Source of the DNA: an uncultured Bacteroidota bacterium
Lineage (GTDB): Bacteria; Bacteroidota; Bacteroidia; Flavobacteriales; BACL11
Direction: 5' to 3'
Assembly (NCBI GenBank): GCA_902587125.1
Contig: CACIJW010000002.1
Coordinates: 1-64,000 of the forward strand
DNA length: 64,000 nucleotides
Shown piece by piece: positions 9,104-16,669 of the stretch. The notes beneath the pieces are model-generated. The model was not told where the DNA came from. It worked only from the letters and a program-made list of their open reading frames with translations, and did no database searches. Position numbers and translations under genes: made by a program. How positions within the stretch are numbered: position 1 is the first letter of the stretch; every line of letters begins with the position of its first letter.

Positions 9104-9862
9104 ATGTCTGATCACAAAATTGAAAAACTCATTAAAATTATGGATGAATTGAGAGAAAAATGTCCATGGGATAAAAAACAAACAATTCAATCTTTAAGAC
9201 ATTTGACCATTGAGGAAGTTTATGAGCTATCTGAATCCATACAAAATCAAAATTATGATGAAATTAAAAAAGAATTGGGTGATTTACTTTTACATATAGT
9301 TTTTTACAGTAAAATCGCTTCAGAAAATAATAAGTTTACTTTTGATGATATTATTGAAGATATTTGTAAAAAACTTGTTGACAGGCACCCACACATATAT
9401 GGAGATATGAGTTTGAGTTCTGAGGCTGATGTTAAGTCAAACTGGGAAAAAATTAAACTAAAAGAGGGTAGGAAGTCAATTCTCTCGGGTGTACCCAAAT
9501 CACTTCCAACATTAATCAAGAGCTATAGGATTCAAGAAAAAGTTAGTGGAATAGGTTTTGATTGGAAACTAAAAAAGGATGTAATATCAAAAATTAAAGA
9601 GGAAATAAATGAGCTTGAAGTTGAAATTAATAACGATACTAATAAAATTGAAGACGAATTTGGAGATTTACTGTTTTCTTTGATTAATTATTCAAGATTT
9701 TTAAAAATAAATGCTGATGATGCCTTAAACAAAACCAATCAAAAATTTATTAAAAGATTTAAAAAAATGGAAAATATTATCCAAAATGGTTCAAAAAAAA
9801 TAGAAGATTTAGATCTTAATGAGTTAAATCATTATTGGTTAGTTGCTAAAAAATCTTCTTAA
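9104..9862 (+). CDS. mazG: Nucleoside triphosphate pyrophosphohydrolase MazG
   Basis: MazG hydrolyses NTPs and dNTPs to the monophosphate and PPi, a housecleaning role. The ORF track start (9005) lies inside the divergent gene; Met34 at 9104 opens the normal N-terminus, so I use it, giving 252 residues. Two tandem MazG domains are visible. The first has CPWDKKQTIQSLRHLTIEEVYE with the metal-binding EExxE and ELGD motifs. The second has KEEINELEVEI and DEFGDLLFSLINYSRF. This is the family's normal two-domain length. It is divergent from the Omp28-like gene and upstream of proteorhodopsin; no functional link with either is implied. Confidence 0.93.
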   Translation: MSDHKIEKLIKIMDELREKCPWDKKQTIQSLRHLTIEEVYELSESIQNQNYDEIKKELGDLLLHIVFYSKIASENNKFTFDDIIEDICKKLVDRHPHIYGDMSLSSEADVKSNWEKIKLKEGRKSILSGVPKSLPTLIKSYRIQEKVSGIGFDWKLKKDVISKIKEEINELEVEINNDTNKIEDEFGDLLFSLINYSRFLKINADDALNKTNQKFIKRFKKMENIIQNGSKKIEDLDLNELNHYWLVAKKSS

Positions 9863-9906
9863 ATATGTGAGACGTATAGGTTTTGTATAAACTTTTTATG
9901 CAAAAA

Positions 9907-9922
9907 GTATAATTAATTATAC
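9907..9922. promoter_or_regulatory. 16-nt perfect palindrome upstream of proteorhodopsin
   Basis: GTATAATTAATTATAC reads the same on both strands and lies 54 nt before the opsin ATG. Related GTATA or TATAC pieces occur nearby at about 9889 and 9930. It could be an operator for a dimeric regulator. The region is AT-rich, so chance is not excluded. Confidence 0.35.
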
Positions 9923-9942
9923 AATATGTTATACAAAAATGT

Positions 9943-9950
9943 TATATTAG
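9943..9950 (+). promoter_or_regulatory. Weak -7 box candidate for proteorhodopsin
   Basis: TATATTAG differs from TANNTTTG at one position and sits 26 nt before the opsin ATG at 9977. No -33 TTG is seen at a good distance. A second imperfect candidate, TAGGTTTTG, lies at 9877-9885. Confidence 0.25.
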
Positions 9951-9976
9951 CCACGTTTAATCAAAAATATTATAAT

Positions 9977-10705
9977 ATGTTATTACTAGACGCAGTAAGA
10001 CTAAGTCCAACAGATTATGTTGCATTTACGTTCTTTATTGGCTTTATGGCCATGTTTGCAGCTACTGTATTTTTCTTTGCAGAAATGAGATCAGTTGATA
10101 AAAAGTGGAGAATGTCTCTTCTTGTATCAGCTCTTATTACAGGTATTGCTGCTGTTCACTATTACTACATGAGAGATTACTATCTAGCATTTGGTGAAAA
10201 CCCAACATTCTACAGATATGTTGACTGGATTTTAACAGTTCCTCTAATGTGTGTTGAATTTTATTTATTAACAAGAATGGCTGGAGCTACAAAAAGCTTA
10301 ATGTGGAAGTTAATTATTGCATCAACATGGATGCTAATTGCTGGTTACATTGGTGAGTCATTCAATCCAGAAGGTGGAAGTACTTCTCACTCTGTTACAT
10401 GGGGTGTTATTTCAACTTTAGGTTACTTATACGTTCTTTATACTGCATGGTACGGAGAAGTTGCTCAGCTTGCTGAGAAGAGTAATGATGAAGTTGTTAA
10501 GAGAGGTGTTAGAACATTAGCTTGGTTTGTATTAGTTGGATGGGCGATCTATCCAATTGGATACATGTGTATGCCAGGTGGATGGTTAAGTGGAGTTATG
10601 AATCCTTCGGATGTTGACCTATGGTACAACATTGCTGATGTAATTAATAAAGTAGGATTTGGACTTGTAGTATACAATATTGCAGTAACTTCAAAATCTG
10701 AATAA
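9977..10705 (+). CDS. Proteorhodopsin, light-driven proton pump
   Basis: A seven-helix retinal protein of 242 residues from Met18 of the ORF-track entry; I chose this start because MLLLDAVRLSPTDYVAFTFF is the normal flavobacterial N-terminus. Helix C reads RYVDWILTVPLMCVEF: Asp83 (counterion), Thr87 and Glu94 (proton donor) form the DTE triad of outward H+ pumps. Met91 occupies the spectral-tuning position (105 in the original green protein), which implies green absorption. His61 matches the counterion-partner His. Retinal binds Lys225 (DVINKVGFG), and Asp221 is the second counterion. A strong terminator follows directly, and the retinal-making blh gene is next. The function is highly certain; the wavelength is inferred. 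Confidence 0.97.
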   Translation: MLLLDAVRLSPTDYVAFTFFIGFMAMFAATVFFFAEMRSVDKKWRMSLLVSALITGIAAVHYYYMRDYYLAFGENPTFYRYVDWILTVPLMCVEFYLLTRMAGATKSLMWKLIIASTWMLIAGYIGESFNPEGGSTSHSVTWGVISTLGYLYVLYTAWYGEVAQLAEKSNDEVVKRGVRTLAWFVLVGWAIYPIGYMCMPGGWLSGVMNPSDVDLWYNIADVINKVGFGLVVYNIAVTSKSE

Positions 10706-10726
10706 TTGTCCATAATATCAGTATAT

Positions 10727-10759
10727 AAAAGCAGGTTAGAAATAACCTGCTTTTTTTTT
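10727..10759 (+). terminator. Intrinsic terminator between proteorhodopsin and blh
   Basis: A perfect stem GCAGGTTA-GAAA-TAACCTGC, preceded by four A and followed by nine T, forms a classic rho-independent terminator. It begins 22 nt after the opsin stop and ends 5 nt before the blh ATG. Transcripts of the opsin would mostly stop here, leaving blh to readthrough or a promoter not seen. Confidence 0.9.
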
Positions 10760-10764
10760 AAACA

Positions 10765-11664
10765 ATGAATAAGTTTACATTTGTTTTATTAGTAGTGGTA
10801 TATTTTTTATCATTAATTTACCAATCCTTTGGTCATCTTACAGTCGATAATCAATTAGTTTTTTGTATTGCTCTAGTATCTTTATTTGGTATTCCACATG
10901 GCTCTATAGACCATGTATTATATGTAAGCAAGATGAAATCAAGTAAATTGTTTTTCTATTCTTTTTATTTTGGATTGATATTTTTATATGTTTTACTTTG
11001 GCTTTATTTTCCTATTATTTCATTTGTTTTCTTTCTGTTTCTTTCAGCTTATCATTTTGGAGAATCTCAATTTCATTTTGTGTCCTTTAATATGTCTTTT
11101 TTAAAAAATATTTTCTATTTCGTCTATGGAATATTCGTAATATCCACTTTAATTTATTTTAATATTCCAGAACTTAAGTCACTAAGTCAATTTAATCAGG
11201 ATACAATTATTTTAGACAAAATATTTGATGAAAACATAATTTCATATGCATACTATCTATCACTTTTCATAATTATTATATTCAAATTATCATTGTTGTA
11301 CTTTAAAAAATTTTCTGTAGGTGGATTATTTAATGAAATATTTACTTTGTTTTTAATTAATATTATTTCATTTATTTTTCCGTTTGTTATATCCTTTACT
11401 CTTTATTTTGTTTTGCTTCATTCAATACCTGTAATGTTTCAAGAATTTAAGTTTTTAAAAGAGGATAATTCGAATTTTAACTATAGAAACTTCATTTTGT
11501 TATTATTACCATACACTCTTGTAAGTTTGTTTTTTACATTCATAATTTTTTATTGCTCCTACATCCAGTTAATTGATATTTCTATACCTTATTTATCAAT
11601 GATTATTATTTCTGTTATTACATTACCACATGCTGTTGTAATGAATCTTTTCTATAACAAATAA
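10765..11664 (+). CDS. blh: Beta-carotene 15,15'-dioxygenase, Brp/Blh family
   Basis: Blh cleaves beta-carotene into two retinal molecules, supplying the chromophore for the adjacent proteorhodopsin. The product is a 299-residue polytopic membrane protein. It carries the family's His motifs that bind iron: HGSIDH near residue 45, AYHFGESQFH around residues 95-105, a helix ending LLHSIPVMFQE, and a C-terminal LPHAVVMNLFY. Only 5 nt separate its ATG from the opsin terminator, and no Shine-Dalgarno site is visible. Expression is therefore probably much lower than that of the opsin. No carotenoid genes (crtEBIY) lie in this window. Confidence 0.93.
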   Translation: MNKFTFVLLVVVYFLSLIYQSFGHLTVDNQLVFCIALVSLFGIPHGSIDHVLYVSKMKSSKLFFYSFYFGLIFLYVLLWLYFPIISFVFFLFLSAYHFGESQFHFVSFNMSFLKNIFYFVYGIFVISTLIYFNIPELKSLSQFNQDTIILDKIFDENIISYAYYLSLFIIIIFKLSLLYFKKFSVGGLFNEIFTLFLINIISFIFPFVISFTLYFVLLHSIPVMFQEFKFLKEDNSNFNYRNFILLLLPYTLVSLFFTFIIFYCSYIQLIDISIPYLSMIIISVITLPHAVVMNLFYNK

Positions 11665-11670
11665 TCTATA

Positions 11671-11678
11671 TATATTTG
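11671..11678 (+). promoter_or_regulatory. Putative -7 box for the repair/photolyase operon
   Basis: TATATTTG matches TANNTTTG exactly and lies 23 nt before the ATG of the GIY-YIG gene. No -33 TTG is seen. It is the only consensus box I found at the head of the tightly packed 11.7-19.3 kb run. Confidence 0.45.
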
Positions 11679-11701
11679 CATAGTTTTCTTCAAAAAAACC
11701 T

Positions 11702-12484
11702 ATGCAAAAAGAAGTATTTTTTTCAATCAACAAGATAAATTCTGTGCCAGATAACATCCTCGGTGTTTACTTTTTATATAATAAGAGCAATGAAATATTA
11801 TACATAGGCAAAAGTGTTAATATCAAAAAAAGAGTTAAACAACATATATCTTCGGGAAGAATATACATGAGATTACAAATTCAAAAAATTGGATATATTA
11901 AAATGCATTCTGAATTTGAGAGTTTGATGTTTGAATCTCAACTAGTAAAGAAATTTAGACCTATTTATAACAGACGTTTGAGGAAATCAAAGAATTCAAT
12001 CTATTTATCTTATAGTTACTCCAAAAATTCATACGGTCAATTCAATTTCTTACAAAATAATGATAACTCAAATTCAATTTCATTTACATCTAAACACAAA
12101 GCGAAAAAATTTCTACAAAGAATTGGAGCAGAATTTAACCTATGTGATGTTGTTAATGGTATTGAAAAATCAAATAGCTATTGTTTTAATTATCATCTTA
12201 AAAAATGTAAAGGTGCATGCGTTAATTTAGAGAATATCATGACTTACAATGATAGATTTAATAGTTGCATAAAAAAGTATTTCTACACGTGTAAGAAAAA
12301 CTATATTATCTCTTTCAATGATTCAATAAAAAACAAATCATATGCTGTAATAAATGATTCTCAAGTGAAAGAGTTTGGAGTTAGTAATATAAAAAGTTAC
12401 TCTGTTGACTATCCCTCAAAAGATGAAATTAGGATAATTAATTTGTTTAAAGGAAAATATAAATTTAGAATTGCTGATGTTTGA
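11702..12484 (+). CDS. Stand-alone Cho-like GIY-YIG endonuclease
   Basis: The first 90 residues are a GIY-YIG nuclease domain (GVYFLYNK, then ILYIGKS), with the catalytic Arg region KKRVKQH and the Glu segment EFESLMFESQLVKKFRPIYN. Around residue 160 comes CFNYHLKKCKGAC, the Cys cluster shared by UvrC and Cho. Cho/UvrC make the 3' incision in nucleotide excision repair. In many Bacteroidota this module is fused behind a DnaQ-like exonuclease; here the exonuclease half is absent and the protein has only 260 residues. It starts the photolyase run, so a role in removing UV lesions is likely. Its stop overlaps the next gene by 8 nt. Confidence 0.82.
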   Translation: MQKEVFFSINKINSVPDNILGVYFLYNKSNEILYIGKSVNIKKRVKQHISSGRIYMRLQIQKIGYIKMHSEFESLMFESQLVKKFRPIYNRRLRKSKNSIYLSYSYSKNSYGQFNFLQNNDNSNSISFTSKHKAKKFLQRIGAEFNLCDVVNGIEKSNSYCFNYHLKKCKGACVNLENIMTYNDRFNSCIKKYFYTCKKNYIISFNDSIKNKSYAVINDSQVKEFGVSNIKSYSVDYPSKDEIRIINLFKGKYKFRIADV

Positions 12485-13580
12485 AACAAATTATAATTCG
12501 GTCTTAGAAAAAATTGAAAAATTTGAAATCCATGATTATGCAAAAACAAGAAATTTCTATAATGGACATGTTTCAATGTTATCACCATATCTGTCAAGAG
12601 GGTTAATAACAGTTTCTTTTTTAATTGATTTTTTTTCTAATAAGGGATTAAGATATAACCAAATTTATAAATTTCTTCAGGAGCTTGCCTGGAGAGAATA
12701 CTTCCAAACCAATTGGTTTTTAAAAAAAGAGGATATAATCCTTGATAAAAATCAAGTTTCCAAAAATTATAATAAAATTCCTATAGCAATTGTCAATCAC
12801 TCAACTGGCATAAATGCTGTTGATCTAGCTATTAAGAATCTTTACGAATTTGGGTATATGCATAATCATATGAGAATGTACGTATCATCAATAGTGTGTA
12901 ATATTTCTGGATGTCACTGGCTAGATGCATCAAAATGGATGTATTACCATTTATTTGATGCTGACTGGGGTAGTAATTCTCAGAACTGGCAGTGGATTAG
13001 TGGAACCTCCAGATCTAAAAAATACTTTGCAAATCAAGACAATATAAATAAATATTTTGGTACATCTCAAAGAAATACATTTTTAGACACGAGCTATGAT
13101 TATATCACTGAAGTTGACGAGCCAAAACAATTAAAAGAAAAATCTAAAATTGAATTAAATACAAACTTAGACCACATAAAGTCTGATTTATTTAATTTAA
13201 ATCAAAATCTAGATACACTGATTTATAATTTTTATAATCTAGATGTAAATTGGAGACAAGAAAAAGATTATAACCGGATATTGTTAATTGATACTGATTT
13301 TTTTTCAAAATATCCTATTTCTAATGAATCTTTAAAATTTTTTATAAATCTCTCAAAAAACATTAATGGATTAAAAATCTTTGTTGGTACATTTGAAGAG
13401 ATGATATTAAAGCATAAACCAAATAGAGTATTTTACAAAGAGCATCCAACTAATCTGCAATATGCTGGAATTGAGGACAAAAGAGAATCATACTTTTCTC
13501 AAGACAGTCTTTATCCATCATTTTTTAAGTTTTGGAACTCCAACCAAAAAAATATTAAAAAATTATTTAGTGAAAGTTGA
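12477..13580 (+). CDS. Inverted-topology photolyase (NewPHL type)
   Basis: The protein opens directly with the FAD-binding helical domain of photolyases. ELAWREYF at about residues 65-72 and MRMYVSSIVCNISG, FDADWGSNSQNWQWISGT at about residues 140-180 match the FAD and active-site region that normally sits in the C-terminal half. The antenna Rossmann domain expected in front is missing. Instead a smaller alpha/beta domain (RILLIDTDFF ... LKIFVGTFEEM) follows at about residues 265-350. This order fits the NewPHL class, described as repairing CPDs in single-stranded DNA. The ORF track begins at TTG 12471; ATG 12477 is the likely start (367 residues). The GTG of the next gene overlaps its end. 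Confidence 0.8.
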   Translation: MFETNYNSVLEKIEKFEIHDYAKTRNFYNGHVSMLSPYLSRGLITVSFLIDFFSNKGLRYNQIYKFLQELAWREYFQTNWFLKKEDIILDKNQVSKNYNKIPIAIVNHSTGINAVDLAIKNLYEFGYMHNHMRMYVSSIVCNISGCHWLDASKWMYYHLFDADWGSNSQNWQWISGTSRSKKYFANQDNINKYFGTSQRNTFLDTSYDYITEVDEPKQLKEKSKIELNTNLDHIKSDLFNLNQNLDTLIYNFYNLDVNWRQEKDYNRILLIDTDFFSKYPISNESLKFFINLSKNINGLKIFVGTFEEMILKHKPNRVFYKEHPTNLQYAGIEDKRESYFSQDSLYPSFFKFWNSNQKNIKKLFSES

Positions 13581-14199
13581 GTTCGATAATATAATAAGAA
13601 TAGAAAAAATTAAAAGGTTAAATCTAATTAACTCAGTAGTTGGTGTTAAGCCTGTTGTCTTAGTTGGAACCACTGGACACAATCAAATTAATAATCTTGC
13701 AATATTTAGTTCATTAGTTCATATGGGAAGTAATCCACCACTTTTAGCACTAAACTTTAGACCAGTAAATAACACTAAAAGACATACTTATGAAAACATT
13801 ATTCAAAACAAATTCTTTTCTATAAATCACATTAATGAGGATATGATTGACAACGCTCACTTAACATCTTTGAAGTTTCCAAAAGAGATATCAGAGTTTG
13901 AGAATTGCAACATTGAAATGGAAAATTTGAGTGGAGTCCCTTTTGTAAAGCACAGCCCTTTAAAAATGTTAATGAAGTTTAAAGAAGAAATAATTGTTAA
14001 AAGTAATAATTGTAGAATCATTATTTCTGAAATAAAAAAAATAATAATCAATGACGCTTATTTAGACGATAATTTTGAGATCGATTATAATAAGTGCAAA
14101 TCTGTATCTGTTGGAAGTCTAAATACTTATTACTCTACGCAAAAGATAAAAAGTGTTCCATATATGAATTATGAACAATTTATAAAAAATGAAAAATAA
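13570..14199 (+). CDS. Flavin reductase-like (FMN-binding split-barrel) protein
   Basis: About 210 residues resembling the flavin reductase-like domain: [20 protein letters not shown], then [24 protein letters not shown] and [16 protein letters not shown]. Such proteins bind FMN and reduce flavins with NAD(P)H, or are flavin-dependent oxidoreductases. The ORF-track start (13462) lies deep in the photolyase gene; GTG 13570 is the first reasonable start and overlaps the photolyase stop by 11 nt. Lying between a photolyase and other repair genes, it may keep the flavin pool reduced for photolyase activity; that role is inference. The N-terminus is uncertain because no ATG is present before residue 50 or so. 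Confidence 0.72.
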   Translation: MKVEFDNIIRIEKIKRLNLINSVVGVKPVVLVGTTGHNQINNLAIFSSLVHMGSNPPLLALNFRPVNNTKRHTYENIIQNKFFSINHINEDMIDNAHLTSLKFPKEISEFENCNIEMENLSGVPFVKHSPLKMLMKFKEEIIVKSNNCRIIISEIKKIIINDAYLDDNFEIDYNKCKSVSVGSLNTYYSTQKIKSVPYMNYEQFIKNEK

Positions 14200-14323
14200 A
14201 GAATCTAAGATTTGCATTATATGTAAAAGGCCTTTTACTTGGAGAAAAAAGTGGGAAAGAGATTGGTTAAATGTAAAATATTGTAGTAAAAAATGTAGAA
14301 TGAATAAAAAATTTATAGCATGA
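14189..14323 (+). CDS. DUF2256 small Cys-rich protein (missed by ORF track)
   Basis: A 44-residue ORF, too short for the track. It reads [22 protein letters not shown], then [20 protein letters not shown]. CxxC-x-PFxWRKKW followed by YCSxxCR is the signature of DUF2256, a likely one-zinc protein. DUF2256 genes are often found beside photolyase/cryptochrome genes, as here. The start overlaps the end of the flavin reductase gene by 11 nt, and the stop overlaps the start of the cysteine synthase gene (ATGA). The function is unknown; a small zinc-binding partner of photolyases or nucleic acid is a guess. Confidence 0.88.
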   Translation: MKNKESKICIICKRPFTWRKKWERDWLNVKYCSKKCRMNKKFIA

Positions 14324-15201
14324 TAAAATTATCAAACTATGTTGGTAAAACACCTTTAATACCCTTATCAATTGGTAAATATACAGTGTGGGGAAAAGCA
14401 GAACTTATGAACCCCGGAGGGAGTGTCAAAGATAGAATGGCAAGCTTCATATTAAATGATGCAGAAGAAAAAAAAATAATCAAGAAAGGAGATACTCTTT
14501 GTGAGGCAACATCAGGAAATACGGGAATTTCTTTCTCGATGTTAGCGGCTGAGAGAGGTTACAAAATGGTCATCATAATGCCTTCTAACATGTCTGAGGA
14601 AAGAAAAAAAATATTTAAATATTACGGTGCAGAATTAATTGAAACAGATGCTGGAGATTTTGATGGAGCTATTGAACTTAGAGATAATTTATGTTCTAAA
14701 AACGGTTGGTTTAATTGTGATCAGTTCCACAATAAGTTAAATATTAGAGCACATTACGAAACCACTGGTCCTGAAATTTTTGAATCCATCTCTGATAAAT
14801 TTGTTCCAGATGCTTTTATTTTGGGTACAGGAACAGGTGGAACATTAATGGGTACAGGCAAATACTTAAAGAAAAAATGGCCTGATATTAAAATTATTGC
14901 CATAGAGCCCGCAGAATCACCGGTCATGAGCGGTGGTGAGCCTGGGCTACATGGTATTCAAGGTATTGGAGATGGTAGTAAGTTTCTTGTAGATCTCGAT
15001 TTTGTAGACGAAGTTCATTGCATTAAAACATCAACTTCAGAATCTGCTTCGAAACACCTTGCAAAAAAATATGGTTTGTTTGTTGGAGTTAGTGCCGGAG
15101 CTAATTTATATTCCTCATTTGATTGGCTTAGAAAAAATAATTGTAAAAATGCGATTACAATTATTTGTGATAGAGGAGAGAGGTACTTTAGCTGTTTGTA
15201 A
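14320..15201 (+). CDS. cysM: Cysteine synthase family protein (CysK/CysM)
   Basis: A PLP enzyme that forms cysteine from O-acetylserine and sulfide or thiosulfate. NPGGSVKDR at about residues 31-39 holds the PLP Lys, TSGNTG at about 68-73 binds substrate, and [15 protein letters not shown] binds the PLP phosphate. [11 protein letters not shown] near the C-terminus is also typical. At 293 residues it is at the short, CysM-like end of the family. CysK and CysM cannot be separated by eye, so the symbol is tentative. It sits unexpectedly inside the photolyase run, with 4-nt overlap upstream and a 1-nt gap downstream, so it is probably co-expressed with the repair genes. Confidence 0.85.
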   Translation: MIKLSNYVGKTPLIPLSIGKYTVWGKAELMNPGGSVKDRMASFILNDAEEKKIIKKGDTLCEATSGNTGISFSMLAAERGYKMVIIMPSNMSEERKKIFKYYGAELIETDAGDFDGAIELRDNLCSKNGWFNCDQFHNKLNIRAHYETTGPEIFESISDKFVPDAFILGTGTGGTLMGTGKYLKKKWPDIKIIAIEPAESPVMSGGEPGLHGIQGIGDGSKFLVDLDFVDEVHCIKTSTSESASKHLAKKYGLFVGVSAGANLYSSFDWLRKNNCKNAITIICDRGERYFSCL

Positions 15202-15202
15202 T

Positions 15203-16663
15203 ATGTCTAAAGTTGGCTTAGTTTTTCCCCATCAACTTTTTGAAGAAATTGTTTTTTCAAATGATGTTAAAGAAATTTTTGTGATAGAGCATCCGCTATT
15301 TTTTACTCAGTATAAATTTCATAAGGCCAAATTAATTTTTCATAGAGCATCTATGAAAAACTACTCTGATTTTCTCAAAAAACTTGGTTTTAAAATAGAC
15401 TACATTGATTTTAAAGAATATGAAAATTTATTTAATTCAATAAATAACAATGTTGAAGTTGAATACATTGATACAGTTGATAATTATATAGAAAAAGATT
15501 TAGAAAAAAAATTTTCAAAATTAAACATAAGATACAATTGTATTCAGAGCCCAATGTTTTTAAATGAAGAACAAGAACTAGAGGGTTTTTTTAAAAATAA
15601 AAAGAAATTATTACAGACATCTTTTTATATCTCAGAGAGAAAAAAAAGAAATATATTGATAGATAATTTTGAAAAACCTCTTTTTGGAAAGTGGACATTT
15701 GACACTGAGAATAGAAAAAAGTATCCTGAAAAAAAGATACCTCCTTCTGTAAAATTTCCAACAAAGAATAAATATATTACCGATGCTGAGGATTATATTA
15801 AGGCTAATTTTTCAGATAATTTTGGAGAAATAAGTGACGTTTTTAGTTATCCCATAAATTTTGATGATTCTAAAATTTGGTTGAAAAATTTTATTTCAGA
15901 AAGATTTAAAGAGTATGGAATATATCAAGATGCCATAGTTTCAAATAACAGCATACTCAATCATAGTGTTTTATCTCCACTCATGAACTCTGGATTATTA
16001 ACACCGAAAGTTATAATAGAGCAGGTAAAGGGAATGCATGAAATAATTCCAATTAATTCCTTAGAGGGTTTCATAAGGCAAATTATGGGTTGGAGAGAAT
16101 TTATAAGAGGAGTCTATGTTTTTTATGGAACAAAACAGAGAAATTCAAATTATTTCAATTTCAAAAGAAAAATTCCAAAAAGTTTCTATTTAGCAGAAAC
16201 TGGAATCGAACCCATTGACGAAACAATAAAAAAAATAAATAAAAGTGCTTATGCATCCCACATTGAAAGGTTGATGATATTGGGAAATTTTATGTCACTT
16301 TGTGAATTTAGACCAAATGATGTTTATCAATGGTTCATGGAACTTTTTATTGATTCATATGATTGGGTAATGGTTCCAAATGTTTATGGAATGAGTCAAT
16401 TTTCTGATGGTGGTTTAATGTCAACAAAGCCATATATAAGCAGCAGTAATTATATTTTAAAAATGAGTAACTTTAAAAAAGGGGCATGGACAGAAATATG
16501 GGATGCTCTTTATTGGAATTTTATCAGTAATTACGCTGACCATCTTAGAAAAAATATGAGAATGAGATTTATGGTTAAAATGTACGAAAAGTTCAATCCT
16601 GAAAAAAAAGAAAAAATCAAAACACTTTCAAAAGATTTTTTAAATAAATTAGAGCAGTCATAA
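15203..16663 (+). CDS. (6-4) photolyase/FeS-BCP-type cryptochrome lacking the FeS cysteines
   Basis: A 486-residue protein of the prokaryotic (6-4) photolyase family (PhrB/CryB). It has an N-terminal antenna Rossmann domain (GLVFPHQLFEE, about residues 5-130) and a C-terminal FAD domain with RQIMGWREFIRGVY, ASHIERLMILGNF and GMSQFSDGGLMSTKPYISSSNY. The four Cys that hold [4Fe-4S] in known members are absent. The first site reads ETGIEPIDE (about 332-340), and the later CxxC...C loop is shortened to KMSNFKKGAWTEIWDALYW (about 420-438). One of the two active-site His is Ser (ASHIER, where I recall AHHIQR). The track start 15059 is too early; ATG 15203 follows the cysteine synthase stop by 1 nt. 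Confidence 0.86.
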   Translation: MSKVGLVFPHQLFEEIVFSNDVKEIFVIEHPLFFTQYKFHKAKLIFHRASMKNYSDFLKKLGFKIDYIDFKEYENLFNSINNNVEVEYIDTVDNYIEKDLEKKFSKLNIRYNCIQSPMFLNEEQELEGFFKNKKKLLQTSFYISERKKRNILIDNFEKPLFGKWTFDTENRKKYPEKKIPPSVKFPTKNKYITDAEDYIKANFSDNFGEISDVFSYPINFDDSKIWLKNFISERFKEYGIYQDAIVSNNSILNHSVLSPLMNSGLLTPKVIIEQVKGMHEIIPINSLEGFIRQIMGWREFIRGVYVFYGTKQRNSNYFNFKRKIPKSFYLAETGIEPIDETIKKINKSAYASHIERLMILGNFMSLCEFRPNDVYQWFMELFIDSYDWVMVPNVYGMSQFSDGGLMSTKPYISSSNYILKMSNFKKGAWTEIWDALYWNFISNYADHLRKNMRMRFMVKMYEKFNPEKKEKIKTLSKDFLNKLEQS

Positions 16664-16669
16664 TCTATT

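Noticed and set aside
12409-12597. 62-aa minus-strand ORF across the start of the photolyase gene
   Set aside because: It is opposite to the well-supported Cho/photolyase overlap; no family features.
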